This document shows positions 32,089 to 40,025 of a stretch of 64,000 nucleotides of DNA, in pieces (position 1 is the first letter of the stretch; each line of letters begins with the position of its first letter). The translations under genes were made by a program, and so were the position numbers. Below the pieces are notes generated by a model that did no database searches, was not told where the DNA came from, and worked only from the letters and a program-made list of their open reading frames with translations. The DNA comes from UBA3941 sp002385665 (lineage in GTDB: Bacteria; Bacillota; Clostridia; Caldicoprobacterales; UBA3941). The stretch covers positions 1-64,000 of the forward strand of contig JBMNFJ010000015.1 in NCBI GenBank assembly GCA_050949255.1, in the 5' to 3' direction.

Positions 32089-33402
32089 CTCTATATGATC
32101 AATAAATTGTTTGGCTGTTCGGCCTGAACGGCCATTGTACCTCTTCTCCCACCTTAAGGCCTCGGCCCGCAGTACTTCCCTGTCAACATCCAGTCCCCGC
32201 TCCCTGGCCATAGCCTCCACCATTTCAAGGTAGCCCTCCTGGTTTGGGGATATAAAGGTCAGGGTAATGCCAAACCGGTCCGCCAGGGACAACTTCTCCT
32301 GCATGGAATCCGTGGGCGATATTTCATTTCTGTCGTTGTAATTATAGCCCACGCTGCTCCTGTCCGCCACAACCTCCCTCACCAGATGCCTGCGGTTGGA
32401 GGTGGCGTAGACCAACAGGTTGGATGGTTTAGGTTGAAGGCCCCCTTCCAGCAGTGCCTTGATATGCTTGTATTCCACCTCATGCTCTTCAAAGGAAAGG
32501 TCATCGATGAAGAGAATAAACCTGTACATCCTGCCCTCTATATACCTGAGTATGGAATAATAATCGCCCAGGTGTTTTTTGGGCAGTTCGATCATTCTAA
32601 GGCCCCTGTCTCCAAACTCATGGATCAGGGCTTTGACCATGGAGGACTTTCCCGTCCCCTTGTCCCCGTAAAGAAGGACGTTGTTGGCCGGATAGCCGGA
32701 CACAAACCTTTCGGTGTTGTCCAGCAACACCTGCTTTTGAATATCGTAACCCAATAGCCGATCCAGAGTTATGGGATCGGTGTTTTTAATCCCTTTTAGG
32801 GTAGAGCCGTCCCAATAAAAGCCGTAATACCTGCTGAAGATACCGGAGCCCTTAAGCCTGTAGTGCTCTTTCAGTGCCTCTACATTCCAGCCTTTAAGTC
32901 CCCTGCGGCCGCAGACTTCCGGCCAACCTCCGGCCTCCTGGCCAGAAAAAATGTTTACCGGATGGAAACCGTCTGTTTCCTCCCCCAACACCTCCACAAG
33001 GTCCTGCCAGGGGATATCCGCCAGCCTTTGGATGGAACGAAGGTCATTCTCCACCGCTATGGACATGGCCTTGGGTAGATGGTCCTTATTTTTTTCTGCC
33101 CAAAGGGTAAATTTATTCTCCGTATATAGCACTGCATCCAGAATCCAATCCTTCCATGAATAGTCATGGGATTCGTCCATGGGGATTGAGGATAAAAAGG
33201 CATTTAAGAAACCGGTATAGCTCTCTATGAGCCGGGCCGGGCCCCAGGACTTCTCCAAAAGCCCTTCCAGGAGCTCCGCTAAACGCCTTAAAGCAGGCAG
33301 CCGGGTCAGCTCTTCATAGACGATGAGGCTTCTGGCTGCCATTAAAATCTCCCCAAGTTCCTCCCTGAAAGCCCTCGCATCTATTATTTTCCTGTTGTTC
33401 AT
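32077..33402 (-). CDS. DUF815 family AAA+ ATPase
   Basis: 441 residues. An N-terminal helical region of about 200 residues precedes the AAA+ core with Walker A 'NNVLLYGDKGTGKSSMVKAL', Walker B-like 'RFILFIDDLSFEEHE', sensor 'NLLVYATSNRRHLVRE' and the C-terminal 'LSLADRFGITLTFISP'. This is the DUF815 family, widespread in bacteria and of uncertain role. The stop codon is built into the terminator hairpin. It lies 18 bp downstream of the deaminase gene on the same strand and is probably co-transcribed with it. Confidence 0.9.
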   Translation of the reverse strand: MNNRKIIDARAFREELGEILMAARSLIVYEELTRLPALRRLAELLEGLLEKSWGPARLIESYTGFLNAFLSSIPMDESHDYSWKDWILDAVLYTENKFTLWAEKNKDHLPKAMSIAVENDLRSIQRLADIPWQDLVEVLGEETDGFHPVNIFSGQEAGGWPEVCGRRGLKGWNVEALKEHYRLKGSGIFSRYYGFYWDGSTLKGIKNTDPITLDRLLGYDIQKQVLLDNTERFVSGYPANNVLLYGDKGTGKSSMVKALIHEFGDRGLRMIELPKKHLGDYYSILRYIEGRMYRFILFIDDLSFEEHEVEYKHIKALLEGGLQPKPSNLLVYATSNRRHLVREVVADRSSVGYNYNDRNEISPTDSMQEKLSLADRFGITLTFISPNQEGYLEMVEAMARERGLDVDREVLRAEALRWEKRYNGRSGRTAKQFIDHIEGGL

Positions 33403-33420
33403 CTTCCGTCTACCCCCAGA

Positions 33421-34728
33421 TCATCCATTACTCGTACCCATTACCCTATTATAGATGCTTCCAACCTCAGAATACACCCTGTCCAGATCTATTGTTAACA
33501 GTTCCTTCTTCTCCAAGAGTTTCCTGCCGTTGACCCACACGCTGTCCACATCCCCGGAATGCCCGCTGTACACCAGATGGGTTGCCCAATCCCCATGGGG
33601 CTGGTAGTGGGGCTTGTCGGTATCCACCAGGACTATATCAGCCTTTTTGCCGGGGCTGAGGCTCCCTATCCTGTCCTCCAGGCCCAGGGCTCTGGCTCCG
33701 TGACTTGTAGCCATCTTAAGAGCAAGGGCAGCCGGCACAAGGGTGGCATCTTCTCTTACCCCCTTTGAAACAAGGGCGGCCAGGGCCATCTCCTTAACTA
33801 TGCTCAGGTTGTTGTTGCTGGCAGCACCGTCAGTACCCAAAGAGACGGTGATTCCCCGATCCAACATCTCCTGGACCGGCGCAATACCGCTTCCCAGCTT
33901 TAAATTGCTGGCGGGACAATGGGCCACCCTGACATCCTTCTCCCTTAGGATGTCCAGATCCTCCGGAGACAGGTGGACACAGTGGGCTGCCAGGGTATGG
34001 CCGTCCAGGAGACCCAGGTCATACAGGTGCCTGACCGGACTCTTGCCATATTCCTTTATGCAGTTCTCCACTTCCTGCCTGGTTTCCGACAGGTGTATAT
34101 GTATCCCTGTCCCCAGCTTATGAGCCAGGTCTCTGACTTCCACAAGGTAGGAAGGCCCGCAGGTATAGACTGCGTGGGGCCCTACCATCACCTGGATTCT
34201 GCCGTCCCCTTCTTCATGCCAGTTTTCCCAGAGTATTCGGTTCTCTTCCAGCCTGTTATGGGATTTCCCGTCCGGCCCCTGAAGGCCTCTGGCCAAAACC
34301 CCTCTTACCCCGGAATGAAGTACGGCCCTGGCCGTCTGTTCCATAAACATATACATATCGGCAAAAACGGTCACCCCGCCCCTTATCATCTCGGCAATGG
34401 CCAGCATGGACAGCCAATAGGCATCGGCCTCCTCCAGCCTGTCCTCTGCAGGCCAAATCAATTCCTCCAACCATTTCATAAGGGGGAGATCGTTGGCATA
34501 TCCTCTAAAGAGGGACATGGCCGTATGGGTATGGGTGTTTACAAGGCCGGGTATTGCCAGCATTCCCCTGCCGTCTTCTATTATATCGTAATCATCAGCC
34601 TTTCCAAGGTCTGCCTCACTGCCTGCAAAGGCAATCTCATCATCTTCAATGAGGATGCAGCCCCCCTGGATGTGACCCAGTTTTTCGTCCATGGTCAAAA
34701 TATCTATGTTTTTTATAAGAGTTCTCAT
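33421..34728 (-). CDS. mtaD: 5-methylthioadenosine/S-adenosylhomocysteine deaminase
   Basis: A 435-residue amidohydrolase-superfamily zinc enzyme deaminating MTA and SAH, by-products of SAM use. Metal ligands are visible in 'PGLVNTHTHTAMSLFRGY', 'GIHIHLSETRQEVENC', 'LAAHCVHLSPEDL' and 'VSLGTDGAASNNNLSIVKEM'. The C-terminal 'GSLSPGKKADIVLVDTDKPH' is typical. AAGGAG lies close before the ATG. It links to SAM metabolism (metK is 9 kb away). A related aminohydrolase with another substrate cannot be excluded. Confidence 0.9.
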   Translation of the reverse strand: MRTLIKNIDILTMDEKLGHIQGGCILIEDDEIAFAGSEADLGKADDYDIIEDGRGMLAIPGLVNTHTHTAMSLFRGYANDLPLMKWLEELIWPAEDRLEEADAYWLSMLAIAEMIRGGVTVFADMYMFMEQTARAVLHSGVRGVLARGLQGPDGKSHNRLEENRILWENWHEEGDGRIQVMVGPHAVYTCGPSYLVEVRDLAHKLGTGIHIHLSETRQEVENCIKEYGKSPVRHLYDLGLLDGHTLAAHCVHLSPEDLDILREKDVRVAHCPASNLKLGSGIAPVQEMLDRGITVSLGTDGAASNNNLSIVKEMALAALVSKGVREDATLVPAALALKMATSHGARALGLEDRIGSLSPGKKADIVLVDTDKPHYQPHGDWATHLVYSGHSGDVDSVWVNGRKLLEKKELLTIDLDRVYSEVGSIYNRVMGTSNG

Positions 34729-34951
34729 ATAATCTCCTTCTTTTGCCTGGATATTAACAAATATTTAGCTCTGAATCCGGATATTTTTTAAAACAACCTT
34801 TAAATATAGCCCTAAATATGGTATAATTTCCATAATGGCTCTCTTGCGCACATCATTGTCTTTCCTATTACTCTTCGCTTTGACACTTGAAATCATTCTT
34901 GAACGTAATTCTACTTAAGGAGAGCTAAATACGTTTAAGGAGGGAATGTCA

Positions 34952-35251
34952 ATGCCTACACCACAATATGTTAAGGAGTTCAACGCAGACCTGGGTGAAT
35001 TATCCATTAACACTGGTGCCGGTAAACATTGGAAAAGATTTGCAGCCAAGAATATAGCAGCCATACGTAAGACACAGGTAGAAAAGAAAAAGTTATTCAT
35101 TACCAGAACCGTTGATAGGTTGGAAATTGATATCCATGGTGAAGAGGTCCCATACATCATAGAAAAAGGCATCATAAAAGACGATTTTGAATGGGTCACC
35201 GGCGTACTTAAATCCTTCGCTGAGAAGAACAAGGTAAACTATATCGAGTAA
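34952..35251 (+). CDS. Hypothetical protein, 99 aa
   Basis: A soluble protein (MPTPQYVKEFNADLGELSIN, TGAGKHWKRFAAKNIAAIRK, LFITRTVDRLEIDIHGEEVP, YIIEKGIIKDDFEWVTGVLK). I do not recognise a named family. ATG 34952 lies seven bases after AAGGAGGG, whereas ATG 34946 is too close to it. It is followed by a good terminator, so a real monocistronic gene convergent with the chemotaxis operon. Confidence 0.65.
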   Translation: MPTPQYVKEFNADLGELSINTGAGKHWKRFAAKNIAAIRKTQVEKKKLFITRTVDRLEIDIHGEEVPYIIEKGIIKDDFEWVTGVLKSFAEKNKVNYIE

Positions 35252-35284
35252 TGGAAAGGTCCTTTGGACTTTTCCATTATTTTA
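35250..35284. terminator. Bidirectional terminator
   Basis: AATGGAAAGGTCC / GGACTTTTCCATT with a TTT loop (35250-35278), followed by T-rich sequence. It overlaps the stop codons of the plus-strand hypothetical gene and of the minus-strand response regulator. Confidence 0.75.
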
Positions 35285-36428
35285 TTTTAACGACGATAAC
35301 CGCCACATCATCTCTGAGCCTCTCTACACTATCCTTGCCAAAATCCTTAACTATGGAATCCAGGAGCAAGGCAGGGTCTCCCTTTACCATATCCTTATGC
35401 CTGTCTATATAATCCAAAAAATCATTGCAGTTTCTCATATCATTGCCTTCCTCTTTTGGCTCCAGGAGGCCGTCCGTGTACATTAATATGTAATCCCCGG
35501 GATTTATCTCCCTGCTGTAAGTCTTATACTCATAATCCTCCATAACCCCCAGGATAAGTCCGTTTTCCTCCAGCATATAGGTCCTGTTGTCCCGGGAATC
35601 CAGGATCACCGGATAGGGATGGCCCCCATTGCAATAGGTAAGGATCCCATCCTCTATCAGGCCCACAAAGGCGGTTATAAAATAGGTGCCGTCGGTCAGG
35701 TTATAGAAGGTCGCATTCATGCTGTCCAGAACCTGTGCCGGAGAGGTATGCTGCTCAACCAGGTTTTGAAACATAACCTTTATCATGGAGGAGATCATGG
35801 CAGAGGCCACACCATGGCCTGAAACATCCGCTATCAGCATCCATACCCTATCCCCTATCTGCAGGCATTCATAGTAATCCCCGCTGAGCTCGGCACTTGG
35901 GATATACCTGCCTACCATGTCGATTCCGGGCAGGGACTTGGATCCGTCTATCAGGATGCTCTGAAGGGCAGTGGCAAACTCCAGCTCTTCCCTCATCCTT
36001 TGATTCATCTGGACCAGGAGCCGCTTTTGCTCATATGCCTTCAGGGCGTTCTTTACCTTTACAGGCAAGACCACCCCCATCTGCTCCATAGTCAGGGGCT
36101 TTGTAAAATAGTCCGTCGCCCCCAGCTCCAATGCCCTCTGGATGACACCAATTTCATCCACGGCGGAATTCACTATTATTGGGATATCCCTGTACTGTCT
36201 TGAGCTTTTTAGCTCCTTGATCACCTCAAAGCCGTCCTTGTTTGGCATTATGAGGTCCAGGATGATTATATCCACCCTATCTTTGTATATATACTTCAGG
36301 GCTTTTTCTCCGTCCTCCGCTTCATAAAAGTCCACATCCTCTATCCTCTGCTCCAGGGCCCTTTTAATCAGCTTTCTGTTAACCAGCATATCATCAGCAA
36401 TTAAAACCTTGTATGCCACCTTACCCAC
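35277..36428 (-). CDS. Response regulator with PP2C-type (SpoIIE/RsbU) phosphatase output
   Basis: 383 residues. A receiver domain (phosphorylatable Asp near 58 in DIIILDLIMPNKDG; conserved Lys in YFTKPLT) is joined by a coiled linker (QKRLLVQMNQRMREELEFAT) to a PPM/SpoIIE phosphatase domain (MLIADVSGHGVASAMISSMI, YCNGGHPYPVIL, YILMYTDGLLEPKEEGNDM). Such proteins usually act on a phosphorylated anti-sigma antagonist; no STAS or kinase gene is nearby. It ends the chemotaxis operon, so CheA may phosphorylate it, which is inference. Confidence 0.9.
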   Translation of the reverse strand: MGKVAYKVLIADDMLVNRKLIKRALEQRIEDVDFYEAEDGEKALKYIYKDRVDIIILDLIMPNKDGFEVIKELKSSRQYRDIPIIVNSAVDEIGVIQRALELGATDYFTKPLTMEQMGVVLPVKVKNALKAYEQKRLLVQMNQRMREELEFATALQSILIDGSKSLPGIDMVGRYIPSAELSGDYYECLQIGDRVWMLIADVSGHGVASAMISSMIKVMFQNLVEQHTSPAQVLDSMNATFYNLTDGTYFITAFVGLIEDGILTYCNGGHPYPVILDSRDNRTYMLEENGLILGVMEDYEYKTYSREINPGDYILMYTDGLLEPKEEGNDMRNCNDFLDYIDRHKDMVKGDPALLLDSIVKDFGKDSVERLRDDVAVIVVKIK

Positions 36429-36459
36429 CCCTTTATAAACATGCAGAAGGAATAACTGA

Positions 36460-36861
36460 TTAGACTATACCGGAAATTGCACTTATGATCTTGTAATCGT
36501 TAAAGGGCTTTTTCAAGAAGTTGTCGATCCCCAATTCCTTTGCCCGGTTAACAATTTGCTCATCACCCATGGCGCTTAGCATGATAATCCGGGCCTGGGG
36601 ATCCATTTTCAAAATTTCCCCGGAGGCTTCCAACCCGTCCATCACCGGCATGGTTATGTCCATAAACACCAGATCCGGTTTTAAGGATTGGTACATTGAA
36701 ACCGCCTCCCGGCCATTCTTGGCATCGCCGCATACTTCATATCCGTGGGCTTCCAGGGTCCTTCTCAGCAGTTTGTGTATAATGGGTGAATCATCTACCA
36801 ACAGTATCCTCTTAATGGTACTTTTCTTTTCCACTACGGTCTTCAGCTCCCTCAATTCCAT
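36460..36861 (-). CDS. cheY: CheY-like single-domain response regulator
   Basis: A receiver domain of about 120 residues: acidic pocket in 'RILLVDDSPIIHKLLRRTLE', phospho-acceptor Asp in 'DLVFMDITMPVMDG', Thr/Ser in 'IIMLSAMGD', Lys in 'NFLKKPFND'. It is likely the motor-binding CheY of the operon. The start is uncertain: ATG 36861 (MELRELKTVV) lacks a good ribosome site, GTG 36831 has GGGAG at long range, and the open frame goes to 36966. Confidence 0.85.
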   Translation of the reverse strand: MELRELKTVVEKKSTIKRILLVDDSPIIHKLLRRTLEAHGYEVCGDAKNGREAVSMYQSLKPDLVFMDITMPVMDGLEASGEILKMDPQARIIMLSAMGDEQIVNRAKELGIDNFLKKPFNDYKIISAISGIV

Positions 36862-36972
36862 TTTAACATCATTAAAGTAACAATTATTACACTTCTTCAA
36901 CCCTATTTGCCAAAAAAATGGATTTGAAAAGGTAGACTTACATTTAATTCTACCATATCCGACCATTTTTTG

Positions 36973-37434
36973 CTATATTTCCAGGCCAATATTTACTTCA
37001 ACTTTTCCCAGGGAGGTTTCCATATCTATCTTAAGGGTCTCCACGGAACTGATGATGAAGTATACATCCTTACCGAATATGATGGAAGGCGGGGTAATGT
37101 CAACCTGCACCCCGGAGTTGGATAGGAGGGTCGAGGCATTTCCTGTGACCATGTTGGAAAATTCACCCAGGGCACTCCGTCCCATCTCGTCCAGCTCCTC
37201 CACCGGCATACCCATCATCATAGCTGACACTATCTTTTTAGCCGTATCCTCCGCCATGGAATAGGCGATATTTCCCCTTACCTGACCTACCATACCCACC
37301 ACGGCGGTTATATCCGTATCCACATACATCAGGTCATTCCTGGCCATATCTCCTCTCCTGATATCAACAGCCCCAAATTGCTCCAATACACCCTTGAGGG
37401 CCTCCAAAAATGGAAGTATGTATTTTATGTCCAT
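36973..37434 (-). CDS. cheX: CheX-type chemotaxis phosphatase
   Basis: A 153-residue CheY-P phosphatase of the CheC/CheX/FliY family, with one E-x-x-N catalytic motif in 'SALGEFSNMVTGNASTLLSN' (about residues 88-107). 'MDIKYILPFLEALKGVLEQF' is the CheX-like start. It removes phosphate from CheY to end the signal. It overlaps the upstream paralogue by one base (37434), hence coupled. Confidence 0.85.
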   Translation of the reverse strand: MDIKYILPFLEALKGVLEQFGAVDIRRGDMARNDLMYVDTDITAVVGMVGQVRGNIAYSMAEDTAKKIVSAMMMGMPVEELDEMGRSALGEFSNMVTGNASTLLSNSGVQVDITPPSIIFGKDVYFIISSVETLKIDMETSLGKVEVNIGLEI

Positions 37435-37910
37435 CAGCTGCCGCCCCCTTCCCAGGCTATATTGATCCTGATCCTCCCGTATTCCGTTTCTCCCCAGGAC
37501 GAGAGGGACCTTAACCTGGGGATTGAAATCACCACATCCCTGCCCGCGAAAACCACCGGCGGGGCCAGCCGCAGGTCCATAAGCAACTCGTTGTTGATTC
37601 CGGTGATGGCGTTCCCCGATATGATATTGTTCACCTCAGCCACCAGGGACAGGACCATGGGATCCTTTACATCCCCATATTCCTCGCCTAAAACAGCACC
37701 GGCCATGGACAGGGCAAGACCGGGCTCCATATCCAGGAGCAATCTGCCCTTTCTGGCTCCGGCAAAGGTGATGATGGACGATACCCCCATGGAGGTTAAC
37801 TCATGTCGCTCCTCCTCAAGGGAATCCATCCCAACCACATCAATATCCGACATCTCCTTGATAATCTCCCCGACACTTATGCAAAAGGGCTTGTAAAGCT
37901 TTTCATCCAC
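37434..37910 (-). CDS. CheX/CheC-like phosphatase paralogue
   Basis: 158 residues with an E-x-x-N motif in 'LVAEVNNIISGNAITGINNE' and the family fold (GVSSIITFAGARKGRLLLDM, LRLAPPVVFAGRDVVISIPR). It is a second member next to cheX. It lacks the duplicated phosphatase site of typical CheC, and no cheD is in the window. The two may form a heterodimer or act on different receivers; this is inference. Confidence 0.8.
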   Translation of the reverse strand: MDEKLYKPFCISVGEIIKEMSDIDVVGMDSLEEERHELTSMGVSSIITFAGARKGRLLLDMEPGLALSMAGAVLGEEYGDVKDPMVLSLVAEVNNIISGNAITGINNELLMDLRLAPPVVFAGRDVVISIPRLRSLSSWGETEYGRIRINIAWEGGGS

Positions 37911-37964
37911 AGGCTTTACACCCCCCTGTCATCCCGGCAAAATCAGGTTTTGAACCCATATGAT

Positions 37965-38819
37965 CTACTCCTTTACCTTATAATATACGCCTCCGCTATG
38001 AAGCTTCCTTGTAAAATAATCCCCATACTGGGTGTACACTTCGGAATTGCCCAGGAAAAGCACTCCACAGGGCCGGTTCAGGGCTCCTGCAATCTTCCTG
38101 AAGATCTCCCGCTTCAGATCCGGGGAAAAGTATATGGTTACATACCGGCAGAAGACTGCATCAAACCTGCCCAGGGCAACAAAGTTGTTTTGCAGGTTGA
38201 ACTGTTTAAACTCCACCCTGTCCCGGATCCCCTTGTCCAGGACCCAGGTTTTGCCCTCCCTGGAAAAGTATCTGCTCCTGTACTCCAGGTCCAGTCCCCT
38301 GGAAATGGACACATCATCGTACTTTCCCGCTTTGGCTGTCTCCAACACGCTGTGGGATATATCCGTAGCCAGGATCTCAAAGCTCTCGGGGGATACATCC
38401 CTGATCCTTTCCCTGGTCAGGTACCTGTCTATGAGCATGGCTATGGAATAGGGCTCCTGGCCTGTGGAGCAGCCCGCGCTCCATATCCTGATCCTTTTGC
38501 GCTTACCGGCCCGGATTTCCTCTATGTATCCCGGCAGCAGGACCTCTTCCAAAGTCTTAAAAGGGGTTTTGTCCCTAAACCAGAGGGTTTCGTTGGTGGT
38601 TATGGCGTCTATTACCCTCTCCTTTATCCTTGGATCACTTTGGCTTTTCAGAGCATAATAAAGCCCCTGATAGGAAGGTATGCCAAATTCGGTCAATATC
38701 TTTGACAGCCGGCTGGTAATCAGATAGGCCTTCTCCTTTCCAAGGGCTATTCCACACTCTTCTTCTATGTAACTGCGCATCAAGTCAAATTCCCTGGAAG
38801 TTAAGTCCTTCATTAACAC
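37965..38819 (-). CDS. cheR: Chemotaxis methyltransferase CheR
   Basis: A 284-residue SAM-dependent protein-glutamate methyltransferase acting on transducers. N-terminal 'LTSREFDLMRSYIEEECGIA', SAM motif 'IRIWSAGCSTGQEPYSIAML', 'FEILATDISHSVLETAKAGK' and 'DAVFCRYVTIYFSPDLKREI'. Normal length. Its start overlaps the cheB stop by 7 bp, indicating coupled translation and balanced methylation/demethylation. Confidence 0.96.
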   Translation of the reverse strand: MLMKDLTSREFDLMRSYIEEECGIALGKEKAYLITSRLSKILTEFGIPSYQGLYYALKSQSDPRIKERVIDAITTNETLWFRDKTPFKTLEEVLLPGYIEEIRAGKRKRIRIWSAGCSTGQEPYSIAMLIDRYLTRERIRDVSPESFEILATDISHSVLETAKAGKYDDVSISRGLDLEYRSRYFSREGKTWVLDKGIRDRVEFKQFNLQNNFVALGRFDAVFCRYVTIYFSPDLKREIFRKIAGALNRPCGVLFLGNSEVYTQYGDYFTRKLHSGGVYYKVKE

Positions 38820-39988
38820 CTACCCCTGTTTATCTCTATAATTCTATTTCCGATATCCTTTAAGTCCACTACCTCATCGGACAGCCCCGCCTCATAGACG
38901 CTTCTGGGCATCCCGTAAATGACACTGGTTTCCCGGCTTTGGGTGATACAGTAGCATTGGCAGGCTTCCTTCAAAGCCCTGACCCCGGCGGTACCATCGC
39001 TGCCCATTCCTGTGAGTATAACGGCCAACACCCTTTTACCTGCATAGGCTCTTGCCACGGATTGGAACAGGACATCGGCGGCAGGCCGCACCCCATTAAC
39101 CGGTGGGGTTGTAGTAAGGGTGATTTTCAGGTCATCGGGGTCTACCACCATATGGTATCCTCCCGGTGCCACCAGGACCCGGCCGTTTAAAATCTCATCA
39201 CCCTCCTCAGCCTCCTTCACCGACATTCCGCATTTTTTTCCCAGGAACCTGGCGAATATTTTGGTAAAATCCGGTGGCATATGCTGGACTATCAGGATGG
39301 GCCTGGTAAATCCCGGGCCCAGTGCCTGGCAGACCTCTTCCACGGCGCCGGGACCTCCGGTGGATGAGGCCACCACCACCAGATCTATCCCGCTCAGGCA
39401 TGTGGTACCGTAGTCCGGAACTAAATCGCCCTTCCGGGGGATATCCCTGTCCTCCGTCCTTATACCGGATCCGGTGCTTGGGCGGCTTTCCATCCCGATA
39501 GGGACAGGGTCCCGTCCCTCTTCCCCGGATTTGGGATCCGATCCCCTCTTCCCCTGTCTCTCCCGGCTTTTTGCTGCATACCTGTCTATCAGGATCTGGG
39601 AGAACAGTATGGTAAGATGCCTGCTGATGGTTTCGATATTCTTCTCTCCGGAGCCCTGAGAAGGCTTTAAGATAAAATCCATAGCCCCCTCTTCCAGGGC
39701 CCTCACCGTCAGCCTGGCCCCGTCTACTCCGCCGCTGCTTATAATTATAACGGGAAGGTCCTCATACTTTTCCTTTATTCTTGCCAGGGTTTCGATACCG
39801 TCCATGCCCGGCATATAGACATCCATAAGGACAACATCAATGGACCTTTGCTCCAGTCGCTCCAGGGCGGTTATCCCGCTTGAGGCAGTGCAGTCCACTA
39901 CGGCCCGCTCCGTCCTTTCCACCGCCCTGGAGATAATCTTCCTGTAGACCAGAGAATCATCCACCACCAAAACCTTAAGCTTGTGCAC
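38813..39988 (-). CDS. cheB: Chemotaxis response regulator protein-glutamate methylesterase CheB
   Basis: 391 residues: receiver domain (Asp56 in VVLMDVYMPGMDG), a charged, poorly conserved linker (about 140-210) and methylesterase domain with the catalytic Ser in 'LVVVASSTGGPGAVEEV', His in 'LIVQHMPPDFTKIFARFL' and Asp in 'TGMGSDGTAGVRALKE'. It removes methyl groups from, and deamidates, transducers. It precedes and overlaps cheR. Confidence 0.96.
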   Translation of the reverse strand: MHKLKVLVVDDSLVYRKIISRAVERTERAVVDCTASSGITALERLEQRSIDVVLMDVYMPGMDGIETLARIKEKYEDLPVIIISSGGVDGARLTVRALEEGAMDFILKPSQGSGEKNIETISRHLTILFSQILIDRYAAKSRERQGKRGSDPKSGEEGRDPVPIGMESRPSTGSGIRTEDRDIPRKGDLVPDYGTTCLSGIDLVVVASSTGGPGAVEEVCQALGPGFTRPILIVQHMPPDFTKIFARFLGKKCGMSVKEAEEGDEILNGRVLVAPGGYHMVVDPDDLKITLTTTPPVNGVRPAADVLFQSVARAYAGKRVLAVILTGMGSDGTAGVRALKEACQCYCITQSRETSVIYGMPRSVYEAGLSDEVVDLKDIGNRIIEINRGRC

Positions 39989-40025
39989 GAAATATCCCCC
40001 CTAAGTATTGGTTGATCTGGTTTGG